A DNA stretch of 64,000 bases from Bartonella sp. HY328 (GCF_025449335.1 NZ_CP104883.1:2162501-2226500), one strand, 5' to 3'. Counted from the first letter of the stretch, positions 1 to 9,191 are shown. The notes: generated by a model from the letters alone, not told the origin. Numbers and translations are program-made.

Positions 1-918
1 AACTTCTTTAATCTCGTTAAGCGATTTACGGCCAAAATTCGGGGTCCGCAACATTTCGGATTCCGTCTTTTGGATGAGGTCGCCAATATAAACGATATTA
101 TCGTTTTTAAGGCAATTGGCTGAACGAACAGAAAGCTCCAGCTCGTCCACTTTCTTAAGAAGTGCAGGATTGAATGCAAGTTCAGAAACTTGCTCTTGCG
201 GAGCTTCTTTTTGTGGCTCTTCAAAGTTAACAAAAACAGAAAGCTGGTCTTGCAAAATACGAGCTGCAAAAGCAACTGCATCTTCACCACTAACTGCACC
301 ATTGGTTTCAATGGTTAAAGTCAACTTATCATAATCAAGAACTTGTCCTTCACGGGTATTTTCTACCTTGTAGGATACTTTGCGAACCGGTGAGAAAAGG
401 CTATCAACTGGAATAAGACCAATTGGTGCATCTTCAGCGCGATTACGATCGGAAGGCACATAGCCTTTACCATTATTAACGGTAAATTCCATGCGGATTT
501 CCGCACCTTCATCAAGTGTACAAATAACAAGATCAGGATTGAGAATTTCACTATCGCCAACAGTTTGAATATCACCAGCGGTGACAACACCTGGTCCTTC
601 TTTACGAACAACCATGCGCTTTGGACCATCTCCATCCATACGGATAGCAATTTCCTTAATATTCAAAATAATATCTGTCACATCTTCGCGAACACCTGGG
701 ATTGATGAGAATTCATGAAGAACACCATCGATCTGAACAGCAGTAACTGCTGCACCACGAAGAGATGAAAGAAGAACGCGTCTTAGCGCGTTACCGATAG
801 TCAAACCAAAACCACGTTCAAGAGGCTCAGCTACCAAAGTTGCTTTTGTAAAAGAAGCATCACTTTGAAACTCAACTTTACTCGGCTTGATTAATTCCTG
901 CCAGTTTTTTTGGATCAT
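1..918 (-). CDS. rpoA: DNA-directed RNA polymerase subunit alpha (partial)
   Basis: The alpha subunit dimerises to nucleate core RNA polymerase and contacts activators and UP elements through its C-terminal domain. The 306 visible codons include the N-terminal assembly domain (ERGFGLTIGNALRR near residue 33, followed by LLSSLRG) and most of the C-terminal helix-hairpin-helix domain (ELELSVRSANCLKN, then LRTPNFGRKSLNEI). Hyphomicrobial RpoA is about 337 aa, so roughly 30 residues lie beyond the window edge. The ATG at 918 has an AGGA ribosome-binding site upstream. It is the last visible gene of secY-adk-rpsM-rpsK-rpoA, and rplQ would be expected next, outside the window. Confidence 0.97.
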   Translation of the reverse strand, partial: MIQKNWQELIKPSKVEFQSDASFTKATLVAEPLERGFGLTIGNALRRVLLSSLRGAAVTAVQIDGVLHEFSSIPGVREDVTDIILNIKEIAIRMDGDGPKRMVVRKEGPGVVTAGDIQTVGDSEILNPDLVICTLDEGAEIRMEFTVNNGKGYVPSDRNRAEDAPIGLIPVDSLFSPVRKVSYKVENTREGQVLDYDKLTLTIETNGAVSGEDAVAFAARILQDQLSVFVNFEEPQKEAPQEQVSELAFNPALLKKVDELELSVRSANCLKNDNIVYIGDLIQKTESEMLRTPNFGRKSLNEIKEV

Positions 919-1011
919 GATTAAATTCCTGTCCTTAGCTTTTGTCACCATCCATTCGTGACAATGAGCATGAACGCTAAAGGGGCCCCTTTAGCTAATA
1001 AAACAGCCAAA

Positions 1012-1401
1012 TTAAACGCGGCGCTTTTTACGTGGACGACAGCCATTATGTGGAATTGGCGTCACATCGCGAATAGAAGTAATCACAAAACCAGCAGCTT
1101 GCAACGCACGAAGTGCAGATTCACGGCCAGAACCTGGACCGCAAACTTCAACTTCTAACGAGCGCATGCCATGCTCTTGAGCTTTTTTCGCACAATCTTC
1201 TGCGGCAACCTGTGCTGCAAATGGAGTGGATTTACGTGAACCCTTGAACCCCTGCGCACCGGCTGAAGACCATGCAATTGCATTGCCTTGAGCATCGGTA
1301 ATTGTAATCATTGTGTTGTTGAATGTTGAATTAACATGCGCAACACCTGATGAAATATTTTTACGTTCGCGCCGGCGAACACGTGTGGCTTCCTTTGCCA
1401 T
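1012..1401 (-). CDS. rpsK: 30S ribosomal protein S11
   Basis: S11 is a small-subunit platform protein that contacts 16S rRNA near the mRNA exit. The 129-aa product has the usual length and the hallmark motifs: GVAHVNSTFNNTM near the N-terminus, GFKGSRKSTPFAAQ in the middle, and the C-terminal VTPIPHNGCRPRKKRRV. An AAAGG ribosome-binding site precedes the ATG at 1401. It lies between rpsM and rpoA as in most bacteria, with a 93-bp gap before rpoA. Confidence 0.98.
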   Translation of the reverse strand: MAKEATRVRRRERKNISSGVAHVNSTFNNTMITITDAQGNAIAWSSAGAQGFKGSRKSTPFAAQVAAEDCAKKAQEHGMRSLEVEVCGPGSGRESALRALQAAGFVITSIRDVTPIPHNGCRPRKKRRV

Positions 1402-1544
1402 ATTCTACCTTTCAATCGATCTCTACACTGCCGTAACTTCAGCAGCTCCACCCATTCCTATTTTTGACTTATCAACTTAATAAGCCGTAAGAAAGGGACA
1501 GCAAATCTTAAAATAGACAACCAGATTTATCTGGTTAACTATGA

Positions 1545-1913
1545 TTATTTCTTTTTACCAGCAATTGCCTTTGCAGGGCCCTTACGAGTACGTGCATTAG
1601 TATGTGTGCGTTGACCGCGAACAGGTAATGAACGACGATGACGAAGACCGCGATAGCAACCAAGATCCATCAAACGCTTGATGTTCATGGAAACTTCACG
1701 ACGAAGATCACCTTCAACCTGATAGTCACGATCGATAGCTTCGCGAATTTGCAAAACTTCAGCATCAGTAAGCTGATTAACACGACGCTCAGCAGGAATA
1801 CCTACTTTTTCGCAGATCTCTTGAGCAAATTTTGGTCCAATCCCGTGAATATACTGAAGCGCAATTACTACACGCTTATTAGTCGGGATGTTGACGCCAG
1901 CAATACGAGCCAC
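1545..1913 (-). CDS. rpsM: 30S ribosomal protein S13
   Basis: S13 sits in the head of the small subunit and contacts the P-site tRNA and intersubunit bridges. The 122-aa product has the family motifs ARIAGVNIPTNKR at the N-terminus, a helix-hairpin-helix (IHGIGPKFAQEIC), and the basic C-terminal tail RGLRHRRSLPVRGQRT...KGPAKAIAGKKK. The start is GTG at 1913, chosen because the protein aligns from ARIAGV and an AAGGAG site lies about 8 nt upstream. A gap of 178 bp separates it from adk and holds a candidate promoter inside an inverted repeat. Confidence 0.98.
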   Translation of the reverse strand: MARIAGVNIPTNKRVVIALQYIHGIGPKFAQEICEKVGIPAERRVNQLTDAEVLQIREAIDRDYQVEGDLRREVSMNIKRLMDLGCYRGLRHRRSLPVRGQRTHTNARTRKGPAKAIAGKKK

Positions 1914-2017
1914 GCCTTTTCTCCTTGGTTCTGGTTAACAACTGCAAATACCGCATATATTTACAGTGAAAAATAGCCCTTAACAGAAATCCATCAGGGC
2001 TACAACATTTTTTAAAA

Positions 2018-2068
2018 ATGAATTCGCTGTCTTAATCTTATTTTAACGAAAAAGTCAAGCGAATTCAT
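2018..2068 (-). promoter_or_regulatory. Candidate rpsM-rpsK-rpoA promoter flanked by an 11-bp inverted repeat
   Basis: On the minus strand a CTTGACT-type -35 (TTGACT, 2058-2053) is followed after 17 bp by a weak -10 (TTAAGA, 2035-2030). The hexamers are flanked by perfect 11-bp arms, ATGAATTCGCT (2018-2028) and AGCGAATTCAT (2058-2068). The site lies in the 178-bp gap between adk and rpsM, so the last three genes may have their own start in addition to read-through from secY. The promoter call is an inference; the inverted repeat is seen directly. Confidence 0.5.
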
Positions 2069-2091
2069 ATATAACCGAAATAATACCTATC

Positions 2092-2670
2092 TTATTGTAA
2101 TAGGCTTTGAATTTCGGCTGTTACGGCATGAACTTGCGCCATACCATCAACCTCTTTTAACTGGCCGTTTTGTCGATAAAAATCCGACAATGGTGCAGTT
2201 TTCTCGCGATACTCGACCAAACGCTTTGCAAATGTCTCCGGATTATCATCCGAACGAACACTTCCGCCAGCTGCTTGCGTTTCCTTGATCCGACTCTCGA
2301 GTCGACTGATCAAGGCATCCTCATCAACTTTTAACTCGATTACAGCATCAAGACCGGTATTCCTAGCCTTCAAGATTTCTTCAAGAGCAGTGGCTTGCGC
2401 TGTAGTACGAGGATAACCATCAAGAATAAACCCGTTTACGCAATCGGCTTCGCTAATTCTGTCAGCAACGATTTGATTAACTATCTCATCAGAAACGAAT
2501 TGACCAGCAGCCATAACTTCCTTAGCGCGCTTACCAACTTCGGTTTCCGCAGCAACTGCTGCTCGCAGCATATCGCCAGTTGACAATTGCGGGATATTAT
2601 ATTTCTCAGTCAAAATCTTAGCCTGAGTCCCTTTACCGGCACCGGGTGGTCCTAATAAAATAAGTTTCAT
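2092..2670 (-). CDS. adk: Adenylate kinase
   Basis: Adenylate kinase converts ATP + AMP to 2 ADP in the cytosol. The P-loop GPPGAGKGTQ is at residues 7-16. The AMP-binding region (LSTGDMLRAAV) and DGYPRT follow. The LID is the short form without the zinc cysteines (SRIKETQAAGGSVRSDDN), typical of the 190-195-aa alphaproteobacterial enzyme; this one is 192 aa. The ATG overlaps the secY stop (ATGA, 2667-2670), so translation is probably coupled to secY. Confidence 0.98.
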   Translation of the reverse strand: MKLILLGPPGAGKGTQAKILTEKYNIPQLSTGDMLRAAVAAETEVGKRAKEVMAAGQFVSDEIVNQIVADRISEADCVNGFILDGYPRTTAQATALEEILKARNTGLDAVIELKVDEDALISRLESRIKETQAAGGSVRSDDNPETFAKRLVEYREKTAPLSDFYRQNGQLKEVDGMAQVHAVTAEIQSLLQ

Positions 2671-4001
2671 CGTGTCTTCTTACCTCCCCTAAGTTTTGAC
2701 TTCTTAATCAAGCCTTCATATTGATGAGCAACAAGATGGCCTTGAACCTGCGAAATCGTATCAAGCGTTACCGTTACGATAATTAGGAGGGATGTACCAC
2801 CAAGTTGCATTCCAATTCCTGTTGATGAAATAAAGAACTCAGGCAACATGCAGACACCAACAATATAAACCGCACCAAGAACAGTAATACGCGTCAATAC
2901 ATAATCAATATATTCAGCAGTTCGTTCTCCTGGACGGTAACCAGGGATAAATCCGCCATGCTTCTTTAGCTGATCTGCTGTTTCCTTAGGATTAAATACA
3001 ATTGCCGTATAGAAAAAACAAAAGAAGACCATCAGAGCTGCATAAAGCGTCATAAATACAGGATGACCATGCTGTAACATCGTCATAATTGGCTGCGCCC
3101 AACCTGGAGTTTTTTCAGCAAAGGCGCCTATGGTGGTTGGCAGCAACAAAAGCGATGATGCAAAAATTGGCGGAATAACACCAGCAGTATTAATTTTCAA
3201 CGGCAGGTTTGAAGTGTCACCTTCAAACATGCGATTACCAACTTGGCGCTTTGGATAACGTACCAAAAGCCGGCGTTGCGCGCGCTCAACAAATACGACA
3301 ACTGCAATAAGCACGACGACAAGAATTATAACAGCGAAAACGACAAATGTTGAAAGGCTACCTTGGGCCCGTGCCTGCAACATTTGCCAAACGGCTTGCG
3401 GCAAGGTCGCAACGATACCAACATAAATGATAAGCGATATACCGTTACCCACACCACGCGAAGTGATCTGCTCACCGAGCCACATCATAAACATAGTACC
3501 GCCGACAAGCGTAATAACAGCAGACAAGCGGAAAGCCCAACCTGGATCAGCGACAATACCGTTACCGCTCTCAAGACCAACCGCGATACCATAAGCTTGT
3601 ACAATAGCTAACAACACAGTACCGTAACGGGTATATTGGCTAATAATTTTGCGACCAGATTCACCTTCCTTCTTCAATGCCTCAAGAGAAGGAATAACGG
3701 CTGTCATCAACTGAATAATGATGGAAGCTGAAATATAAGGCATGATGCCCAGCGCAAAAATAGCCATACGGCTAACTGCACCACCCGAAAACATATTGAA
3801 CAAGCCAGCAATACCTGTAGCATGACCGGCAAATGCCTTATTTAAAGCGTCGATATTAATACCTGGCATAGGAATATAGGTGCCTAGGCGGTAAACCAAT
3901 AGAGCCGCCAATGTAAACCATATACGCTGTTTTAATTCACTCGCGCGCGAAAATGCTGAAAAATTCAGATTTGACGCCAATTGTTCTGCGGCTGAAGCCA
4001 T
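2667..4001 (-). CDS. secY: Sec translocon channel subunit SecY
   Basis: SecY is the protein-conducting pore of the Sec pathway in the inner membrane. The sequence shows about ten hydrophobic helices, the plug region (IPMPGINIDALNKAF), PYISASIIIQLM in TM2, and the cytoplasmic loop motif GFIPGYRPGERTAEYID. I use the ATG at 4001 (MASAAEQLASNLNF) rather than an in-frame start 16 codons upstream, because relatives begin here and a GGAG site lies 8 nt upstream. This gives 444 aa. In most bacteria rplO lies directly upstream; here the next gene is a DEAD-box helicase about 0.5 kb away. Confidence 0.97.
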   Translation of the reverse strand: MASAAEQLASNLNFSAFSRASELKQRIWFTLAALLVYRLGTYIPMPGINIDALNKAFAGHATGIAGLFNMFSGGAVSRMAIFALGIMPYISASIIIQLMTAVIPSLEALKKEGESGRKIISQYTRYGTVLLAIVQAYGIAVGLESGNGIVADPGWAFRLSAVITLVGGTMFMMWLGEQITSRGVGNGISLIIYVGIVATLPQAVWQMLQARAQGSLSTFVVFAVIILVVVLIAVVVFVERAQRRLLVRYPKRQVGNRMFEGDTSNLPLKINTAGVIPPIFASSLLLLPTTIGAFAEKTPGWAQPIMTMLQHGHPVFMTLYAALMVFFCFFYTAIVFNPKETADQLKKHGGFIPGYRPGERTAEYIDYVLTRITVLGAVYIVGVCMLPEFFISSTGIGMQLGGTSLLIIVTVTLDTISQVQGHLVAHQYEGLIKKSKLRGGKKTR

Positions 4002-4513
4002 ATATTTTCTCCGGTCTGTCGCCAATCGGGTATAACCCGGAACTGACACTGTATAAAAACAGTAACCAATTCAAATTCAGAATCAGTTGCCAATAGCAAC
4101 CAACTACAATCATAAGTTATATTTTAAGAGCATTTTTATTAAAAAAAAGCCCTAACTATCTATTTCTATTTATTAATTACAGATAATTATAGATACCTGT
4201 AAGTGCTTCACTATTAATATACCGCGTAAAATAACAGGCAATCAACATAAAACGCACAATAAGTTCCGCAACGATACACATTAATGCAGCTTGCTCAAGC
4301 ACTTTTTATGCAATTTAGCATAATATTTACTCAACGGTCTTATTAAGGTCTTATTAAGCGAAAAAGGCATAACTAATCGCGGCTTTTATACATCTAGCTT
4401 TAGTAAAAATATTTTTGCATTAGAAAAATAAAGGCCCATTCAAATGATGGGCCTTCAATAAAGTTTTATAAAAAAAATTCTGGCATGAATTGAATTCACG
4501 CCAGAAGAATTAA
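4002..4513. other. Intergenic region upstream of secY
   Basis: No ORF is credible here. It must contain the promoter of the secY operon, but I see no convincing hexamer pair. Two short palindromes lie in the secY leader (CGGG-TATAA-CCCG near 4027-4039 and ACTGT-N6-ACAGT near 4057). The far end holds the terminator of the helicase gene (4431-4455). In related genomes rpmD-rplO occupy this position, so their absence is the notable feature. Confidence 0.6.
4431..4455 (-). terminator. Rho-independent terminator of the DEAD-box helicase gene
   Basis: A 9-bp perfect stem (AAGGCCCAT, 4431-4439; ATGGGCCTT, 4447-4455) with a 7-nt loop lies 58 bp after the helicase stop. Read on the minus strand it is followed by TATTTTTCTA. 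Confidence 0.85.
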
Positions 4514-6058
4514 TTAAGCAGCATAAGATTCCCGATTGGGGCGACGTGAGCCGCGACCACCTTGAAAGCCGCTCTTTTTCTTTGCTGAACCATTGGCATT
4601 TGGGCCACGTCCATTACCATTACCGCCCTTAGACTTTTTACCATCAAATGCCTTACGCTCACCATAGGATGAACGCTCTTGGCGTTCACCATCTGAAGAA
4701 GCCTCACTACGGTTACGGCCATGAAACGGCTTATCATTACGTCCACCTGAACGACCGCCTCTGCCGTTTACATCTTCACCGCCGCGCTTGCGCTCAGCAC
4801 GACCTTTAGCAAAACGTGACGTATTTGGCTTACCCTTGCCATTGCGACCACGCGATGAACGCTCATCTTCTTCTGGTGGCAATTCAACCGGCACCGGCTT
4901 ACGCTTCATCACTTCATCGCTCAAAGGCTCAACCGCAAATTTTTTGCGCGTTACACGCTGTACACCGCGCAAACGAACAGTTTCGGTTTCTGCGTCAAAT
5001 AAGGTAATAGCCTCACCCGATGCACCATTACGACCAGTACGACCAATGCGATGCACATAGCTTTCAGCTTCATCAGGCAAGTCATAATTGATAACATGAC
5101 TAATACCTGGCACATCAATACCGCGCGCAACAATATCGGTTGCAACAAGAACCCGTAAAGTACCATTACGGAAACCATTCAATGCTTTTTGACGCGCATT
5201 TTGGGTTTTATTACCATGAATAACGCCAGATAAAACACCCGCGCGATCAAGATCACGCTTAATGGCATCCGCACCGTGCTTGGTGCGAGAAAACACAATA
5301 ACAGAACGCAATGCATCATCAGCTAAAAGACCTAAAAGACCATCTTTTTTATTGCGGCGATGAACACCATAAACAATCTGATTAATATCAGCAGCTGTCG
5401 TGCCTTGTGGCGCAGTTTCAACTCTAACCGGATCATTAAGCAAACTTGCAGCTAATGCACTAATTTCTTTCGGCATAGTTGCAGAGAACAATGCAGTTTG
5501 GCGATCCTTACGCAATAAGGATGCAATTTTTCGCACATCATTGATAAAGCCCATATCAAGCATGCGATCTGCTTCATCAAGCACCAAATATTGGGTTTGT
5601 GATAGATCAATTTCCTTATCGCGAACGAGATCCATCAAGCGACCTGGGGTCGCAATCAAAATATCAACGCCAGGACCAACCCGTTTGATCTGCTTCAAGC
5701 GAGACACACCACCCAACACAAGACCTAATGCCAAATGCATGTCTTTCGTCATTGCGCTAATAGCATCGAGAATCTGCTGTGCAAGTTCACGGGTTGGCGC
5801 AAGAATAAGCGCACGTGCACTTTTGGGGCGGCGCTTATCACCCTTTTTAATGATTTGAGCAATAATCGGCAAACTGAAAGCCAAAGTCTTACCAGAACCA
5901 GTCTGAGCGATACCCAATAGATCTTTTCCATCAAGCATAACAGGCAAGGCTTCTTCTTGAATAGGCTTTGGCGATACCATACCGGCACGGTCTAAATTTT
6001 TAAGCAATAGCTCAGGCAATCCGAAATCAGCGAAGCCGGATGAATTAGAATTTGTCAA
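4514..6058 (-). CDS. DEAD-box RNA helicase, RhlE type
   Basis: This is an ATP-dependent RNA helicase for ribosome assembly or cold-shock RNA remodelling. All core motifs are visible: the Q motif (KPIQEEA), motif I (AQTGSGKT), Ia (PTRELAQQ), Ib (TPGRLMD), II (DEAD), III (SAT), V (ATDIVARGIDV) and VI (HRIGRTGR). A long C-terminal tail of about 140 residues is rich in Arg, Gly, Lys and Asn and probably binds RNA. The start is uncertain: no ATG fits. TTG at 6058 gives MTNSNSSGFADFGL, close to the usual family N-terminus; TTG at 6082 would add eight residues. A strong terminator follows. Its position next to secY is not the common arrangement. Confidence 0.93.
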   Translation of the reverse strand: MTNSNSSGFADFGLPELLLKNLDRAGMVSPKPIQEEALPVMLDGKDLLGIAQTGSGKTLAFSLPIIAQIIKKGDKRRPKSARALILAPTRELAQQILDAISAMTKDMHLALGLVLGGVSRLKQIKRVGPGVDILIATPGRLMDLVRDKEIDLSQTQYLVLDEADRMLDMGFINDVRKIASLLRKDRQTALFSATMPKEISALAASLLNDPVRVETAPQGTTAADINQIVYGVHRRNKKDGLLGLLADDALRSVIVFSRTKHGADAIKRDLDRAGVLSGVIHGNKTQNARQKALNGFRNGTLRVLVATDIVARGIDVPGISHVINYDLPDEAESYVHRIGRTGRNGASGEAITLFDAETETVRLRGVQRVTRKKFAVEPLSDEVMKRKPVPVELPPEEDERSSRGRNGKGKPNTSRFAKGRAERKRGGEDVNGRGGRSGGRNDKPFHGRNRSEASSDGERQERSSYGERKAFDGKKSKGGNGNGRGPNANGSAKKKSGFQGGRGSRRPNRESYAA

Positions 6059-6577
6059 TTTAAAATACTTTCTTAAGTTCAAATATCTTGGGACAGTCTA
6101 TGTTTCATTTATGTTTAAAACATTCCGTGCCTTCTTCAAAACATGAAGACCGCGTGTCCCTAAATGTATAAAACAATGTTAAAAACCCAAATATACAGCT
6201 AATAACTGCTTGCAATGGGCACAGCCTAAAAGGCTGTTAAATTCCGTTGGATTTTATGTCATCGGAAAATACAAAGTGAGTAAATTATATACCGCACTTA
6301 ACTTAATGTAATATCAGTTTTAAATGATAAAAGGTAAAAAACAGTCCAGCTTTTCAACTTGTGAAAATGAACCTTTAATTACTCATTGCTCTATAAGCCT
6401 ATTTCATCAAGAAAGCAATATGTTTTAGCTATTTAATTTCTCATTCTAGTGACAATGAGAATGTTAATAACACTTTACTTTTTAATTATGAGATAATCTG
6501 TCGGCATAATAATTAAACAAAAAAATAGGGGCAGCAAACCAATCTCCCCCTATTACGTTTCCTATAATCTAACATAG
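6059..6577. other. Intergenic region between helicase and secreted hypothetical gene
   Basis: AT-rich, without a credible ORF. It holds the terminator of the gene at 6578-7108 and presumably the helicase promoter, which I could not pick out. Confidence 0.6.
6524..6554 (-). terminator. Rho-independent terminator of the secreted hypothetical gene
   Basis: Stem AATAGGGG (6524-6531) pairs with CCCCTATT (6547-6554) around a 15-nt loop. On the minus strand it runs into ATTTTTTTGTTTAATT, a good U-tract. Confidence 0.8.
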
Positions 6578-7108
6578 CTACTTAGCAATAGCCTTACCAA
6601 CTGGAACACTCACATTTTGAAATGAAGGATAAATTTCTAAAAAAACCGGATTTTGTACGGTTTTTTGACCACCTAAAACAATATGCCATTTTGTATTATC
6701 AAAAATAGCCAAGGTTTGAGACTCCACAATCGCGTCTTTCGTTTCAAAACGCGTTGGTATTAGCGCATAAAATGTACCATCCGAAGTTTCTTTATATTCA
6801 ATTTTTTCACCATCAAGCTGGTAGCCATTTTCAACAATATTGCTAAATTGCTGCGTAACTTGTTTTTTAAAATCCTCACGCAAAACAATTTCAGTTGTGT
6901 ACATTTTAATAGCCATTTCTTTATAAAGGCGACTAGGCATTGAATTAACAAGGACTGAAAAATCCTTCTTTGCAACAGCGTCATTGATATTTTTTACTAA
7001 TAAAACCAATTCGCGTTGCTCAAGACCGCTAGGCTGACGAGCGTTTGCGTTAACGGCCATAGCTATAACCATAAAAAAGCCAATGATAATGCTTGCAATT
7101 TTCGTCAT
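6578..7108 (-). CDS. Secreted hypothetical protein
   Basis: A 176-aa protein with a clear Sec signal peptide (MTKIASIIIGFFMVIAMAVNANA, cleavage after NANA), so probably periplasmic. The mature part is a mixed alpha/beta domain with no motif I recognise (a helix near LVLLVKNINDAVAKK, then strands such as FYALIPTRFETKD and KWHIVLGG). The pattern resembles small NTF2-like or nuclear-transport-fold periplasmic proteins, but that is only an impression. The ATG at 7108 is chosen over one 7 codons upstream because GGAAG lies 8 nt before it. It has its own terminator, so it is monocistronic. Confidence 0.75.
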   Translation of the reverse strand: MTKIASIIIGFFMVIAMAVNANARQPSGLEQRELVLLVKNINDAVAKKDFSVLVNSMPSRLYKEMAIKMYTTEIVLREDFKKQVTQQFSNIVENGYQLDGEKIEYKETSDGTFYALIPTRFETKDAIVESQTLAIFDNTKWHIVLGGQKTVQNPVFLEIYPSFQNVSVPVGKAIAK

Positions 7109-7370
7109 AATTATTCTTCCAATCCCCATTATATTGAACTAAAATTTTGCAGCCAATTGCTATATTTGCAAATTAGCCATTCATCTTATTTCAACGACAT
7201 TTCATCCAAAACAATCAAATACTCACAAAATTTCCTATAACCACGATAATCGATTAAGGGAAACACACAACCAGATTCTCATGATAGCTTCACAATAAAA
7301 TTGTGATAATTTATTATAGTGCGAGTTGATACTAATTCATTTAATCTTGGATAACCAAAGGCTGTCTAAA

Positions 7371-8627
7371 TCAAATAACAAAATCAAATAAAACCGGATC
7401 AAGCGTTACATCATTATAGGCCCAACCAGATTCATCAAATTTTTTATTAAGCAAAACAAAATTTTCTTTATGCTTAGTTTCGATAGCAATCAAAACCGAA
7501 CCAAAATTACGCGCCGATTTCTTCAAATACTCAAAACGCGCCACATCATCTTCAGGTCCCAATAAATCAAGAAAGGCACGCAATGCACCAGGGCGTTGCG
7601 GAAAGCGGAAAATATAGTATTTCTTTAGGCCTTCAAACCGCAATGCGCGCTCTTTAACGTCTGGCAAACGCTCAAAGTCAAAATTCCCCCCTGATACAAC
7701 CACAACAATACGCTTACCGCGAATTTCATTGGCTCCCATATCCTTTAGTGCGTCAATAGCCAAAGCACCTGCTGGTTCAACCACAATACCTTCTATATTA
7801 AGCATTTCAATCATAGTAGCGCATAGGCGATTCTCTGGAATACGGATAACATCGCGCGGCGCAAAGCGCTTTAAAATATCAAAATTCATACCACCGATAA
7901 GCGCAACAGCGGCACCGTCAACAAATGTATCCATTTTATCAAGCTTAACACGCTCGCCGGCCTGCAAAGTCTTAAACAAGCTCGAAGCACCTTCAGGTTC
8001 AGCAAAACGCATAGCCGTGCTCCACCCAATATCTTTTACAAAGGTTGAAACACCGCTAGCCAGCCCACCACCACCAACGGGAACTATAATCAAATCAGGC
8101 GCTGTCTCATGGGGCCACTGCTGGGAAAGTTCATAACCAACTGTCGCCTGCCCAGCTATAATGCGCATATCGTCGAAAGGTGGCGCCATCACACCACCGC
8201 CATTGGCCACAAAATCTTGCGCGGCAGCATAGCACTGATCAAAAGTATCACCTATGAGCCGAATCTCAACAAATTCACGACCAAAGACGCGTGTTTTATC
8301 TATTTTTTGCTGTGGTGTTGTCACTGGCATAAAAATAACAGCTTTGCGGCTAAAATACTGGCAAACAAACGCCAGCCCTTGCGCATGATTACCAGCAGAT
8401 GCGCAAACAAACGCCTGATCAGGCGCAACTTTATCCAGCATAGAAGAAACAAAATTAAAAGCACCGCGAATCTTATAGGAACGCACTGGCGTCAAATCTT
8501 CACGCTTTAAATAAATCTCTGCGCCATAACGCTCCGACAAAAATTCATTTTTTTGCAATGGAGTTTCGGGAAACAATCCACGTAATGATTGAGCTGCGCG
8601 CTTAACATCTTCCAAAAAAGCGGTCAT
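7371..8627 (-). CDS. ilvA: Threonine dehydratase (deaminase)
   Basis: A PLP enzyme converting L-threonine to 2-oxobutanoate, the first step of isoleucine synthesis. The PLP lysine is K52 in SYKIRGAFN, the substrate loop is SAGNHAQG, and the phosphate-binding glycine loop is VGGGGLASG (about residues 187-195). The 418-aa length with a single C-terminal ACT-like regulatory region (from about residue 333, YYIFRFPQRPGALRAFLDLL) is the short form, in contrast to the 514-aa E. coli enzyme with two such regions. An AAGGA site precedes the ATG at 8627. It is monocistronic. Confidence 0.95.
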   Translation of the reverse strand: MTAFLEDVKRAAQSLRGLFPETPLQKNEFLSERYGAEIYLKREDLTPVRSYKIRGAFNFVSSMLDKVAPDQAFVCASAGNHAQGLAFVCQYFSRKAVIFMPVTTPQQKIDKTRVFGREFVEIRLIGDTFDQCYAAAQDFVANGGGVMAPPFDDMRIIAGQATVGYELSQQWPHETAPDLIIVPVGGGGLASGVSTFVKDIGWSTAMRFAEPEGASSLFKTLQAGERVKLDKMDTFVDGAAVALIGGMNFDILKRFAPRDVIRIPENRLCATMIEMLNIEGIVVEPAGALAIDALKDMGANEIRGKRIVVVVSGGNFDFERLPDVKERALRFEGLKKYYIFRFPQRPGALRAFLDLLGPEDDVARFEYLKKSARNFGSVLIAIETKHKENFVLLNKKFDESGWAYNDVTLDPVLFDFVI

Positions 8628-9005
8628 ATTATTGTCCTTATTATTTTAACAGCAAGAAAACCTGACTATTACCCCCTACTATAACAAAAGCCAGTTGGAA
8701 ACCTTTTGTCGTAATTGTGATGAGATATGCACCGGCGAATATAGATTTACAATCAAAATTGACTAAAACCATATTTATCTTGACCAAAAATCGCATTTCA
8801 TCACGATATCAAACAATATTCTAGATTTTTTAAAAAAATCCATGCTCATTCAATTTTAACAAAAAGAAACAGACACAAATCAACCAATTGTTTTTAATGT
8901 GTTTTTTTTACCATTTTAATAAGTTATCCCAGATTTGAAAAAAAAATTGTAAAATTTGAAATTTTTGCTTCACATTGTCGAATTGTTTGCATATAAGAAC
9001 CTTGC
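8628..9005. other. AT-rich intergenic region before tRNA-Leu
   Basis: No credible ORF. It contains the ilvA upstream region (minus strand) and the tRNA promoter (plus strand); I cannot assign the boxes with confidence. Confidence 0.6.
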
Positions 9006-9092
9006 GCGGACGTGGCGGAATTGGTAGACGCAAGGGACTTAAAATCCCTCGATCCAACGATCGTGCGGGTTCGATTCCCGCCGTCCGCACCA
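9006..9092 (+). tRNA. tRNA-Leu (anticodon TAA)
   Basis: An 87-nt class II tRNA. The acceptor stem GCGGACG (9006-9012) pairs with CGTCCGC (9082-9088), followed by discriminator A and an encoded CCA. The anticodon stem AGGGA/TCCCT encloses loop CTTAAAA with TAA at 9040-9042. A long variable arm and the GGTTCGATTCC T-arm are present. Its 3' end is duplicated at 54638, marking it as the attB of the prophage; integration leaves the tRNA intact. Confidence 0.97.
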
Positions 9093-9094
9093 CA
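9076..9094 (+). other. attL core (tRNA-Leu 3' end)
   Basis: The 19-bp sequence TCCCGCCGTCCGCACCACA is identical to 54638-54656. It covers the T-arm 3' strand, the acceptor 3' strand and the CCA of the tRNA. Confidence 0.95.
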
Positions 9095-9114
9095 CAAAAA
9101 TCATAACATTTTGA
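9091..9114 (+). promoter_or_regulatory. Candidate integrase arm-type sites, left end
   Basis: CACACAAAAA (9091-9100) and ATAACATTTTGA (9103-9114) recur in the same order and orientation next to attR (54550-54559 and 54574-54585). Related CACACA-W-TATG elements lie at 9172-9182 and 9196-9206 over the integrase start. Repeated short elements beside both att cores are what arm-type integrase or Xis/IHF sites look like, but binding is inferred. Confidence 0.4.
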
Positions 9115-9191
9115 TTTTATTGTTGTTTTAATTTTTTAAATTTTCCTATCTTGATATTTACTCTAATTTGCCACACATTATGACATACTAA

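Noticed and set aside
1638..1976. 112-aa plus-strand frame opposite rpsM
   Set aside because: Antisense shadow of a ribosomal protein gene.
4510..4746. 78-aa minus-strand frame within the helicase C-terminal region
   Set aside because: A shadow of the Arg/Gly-rich tail; low complexity and Met-rich.
8908..9093. 61-aa minus-strand frame over the tRNA-Leu
   Set aside because: It is the antisense of the tRNA (a well-known spurious translation beginning MVRTAGIEPARSLDRG).
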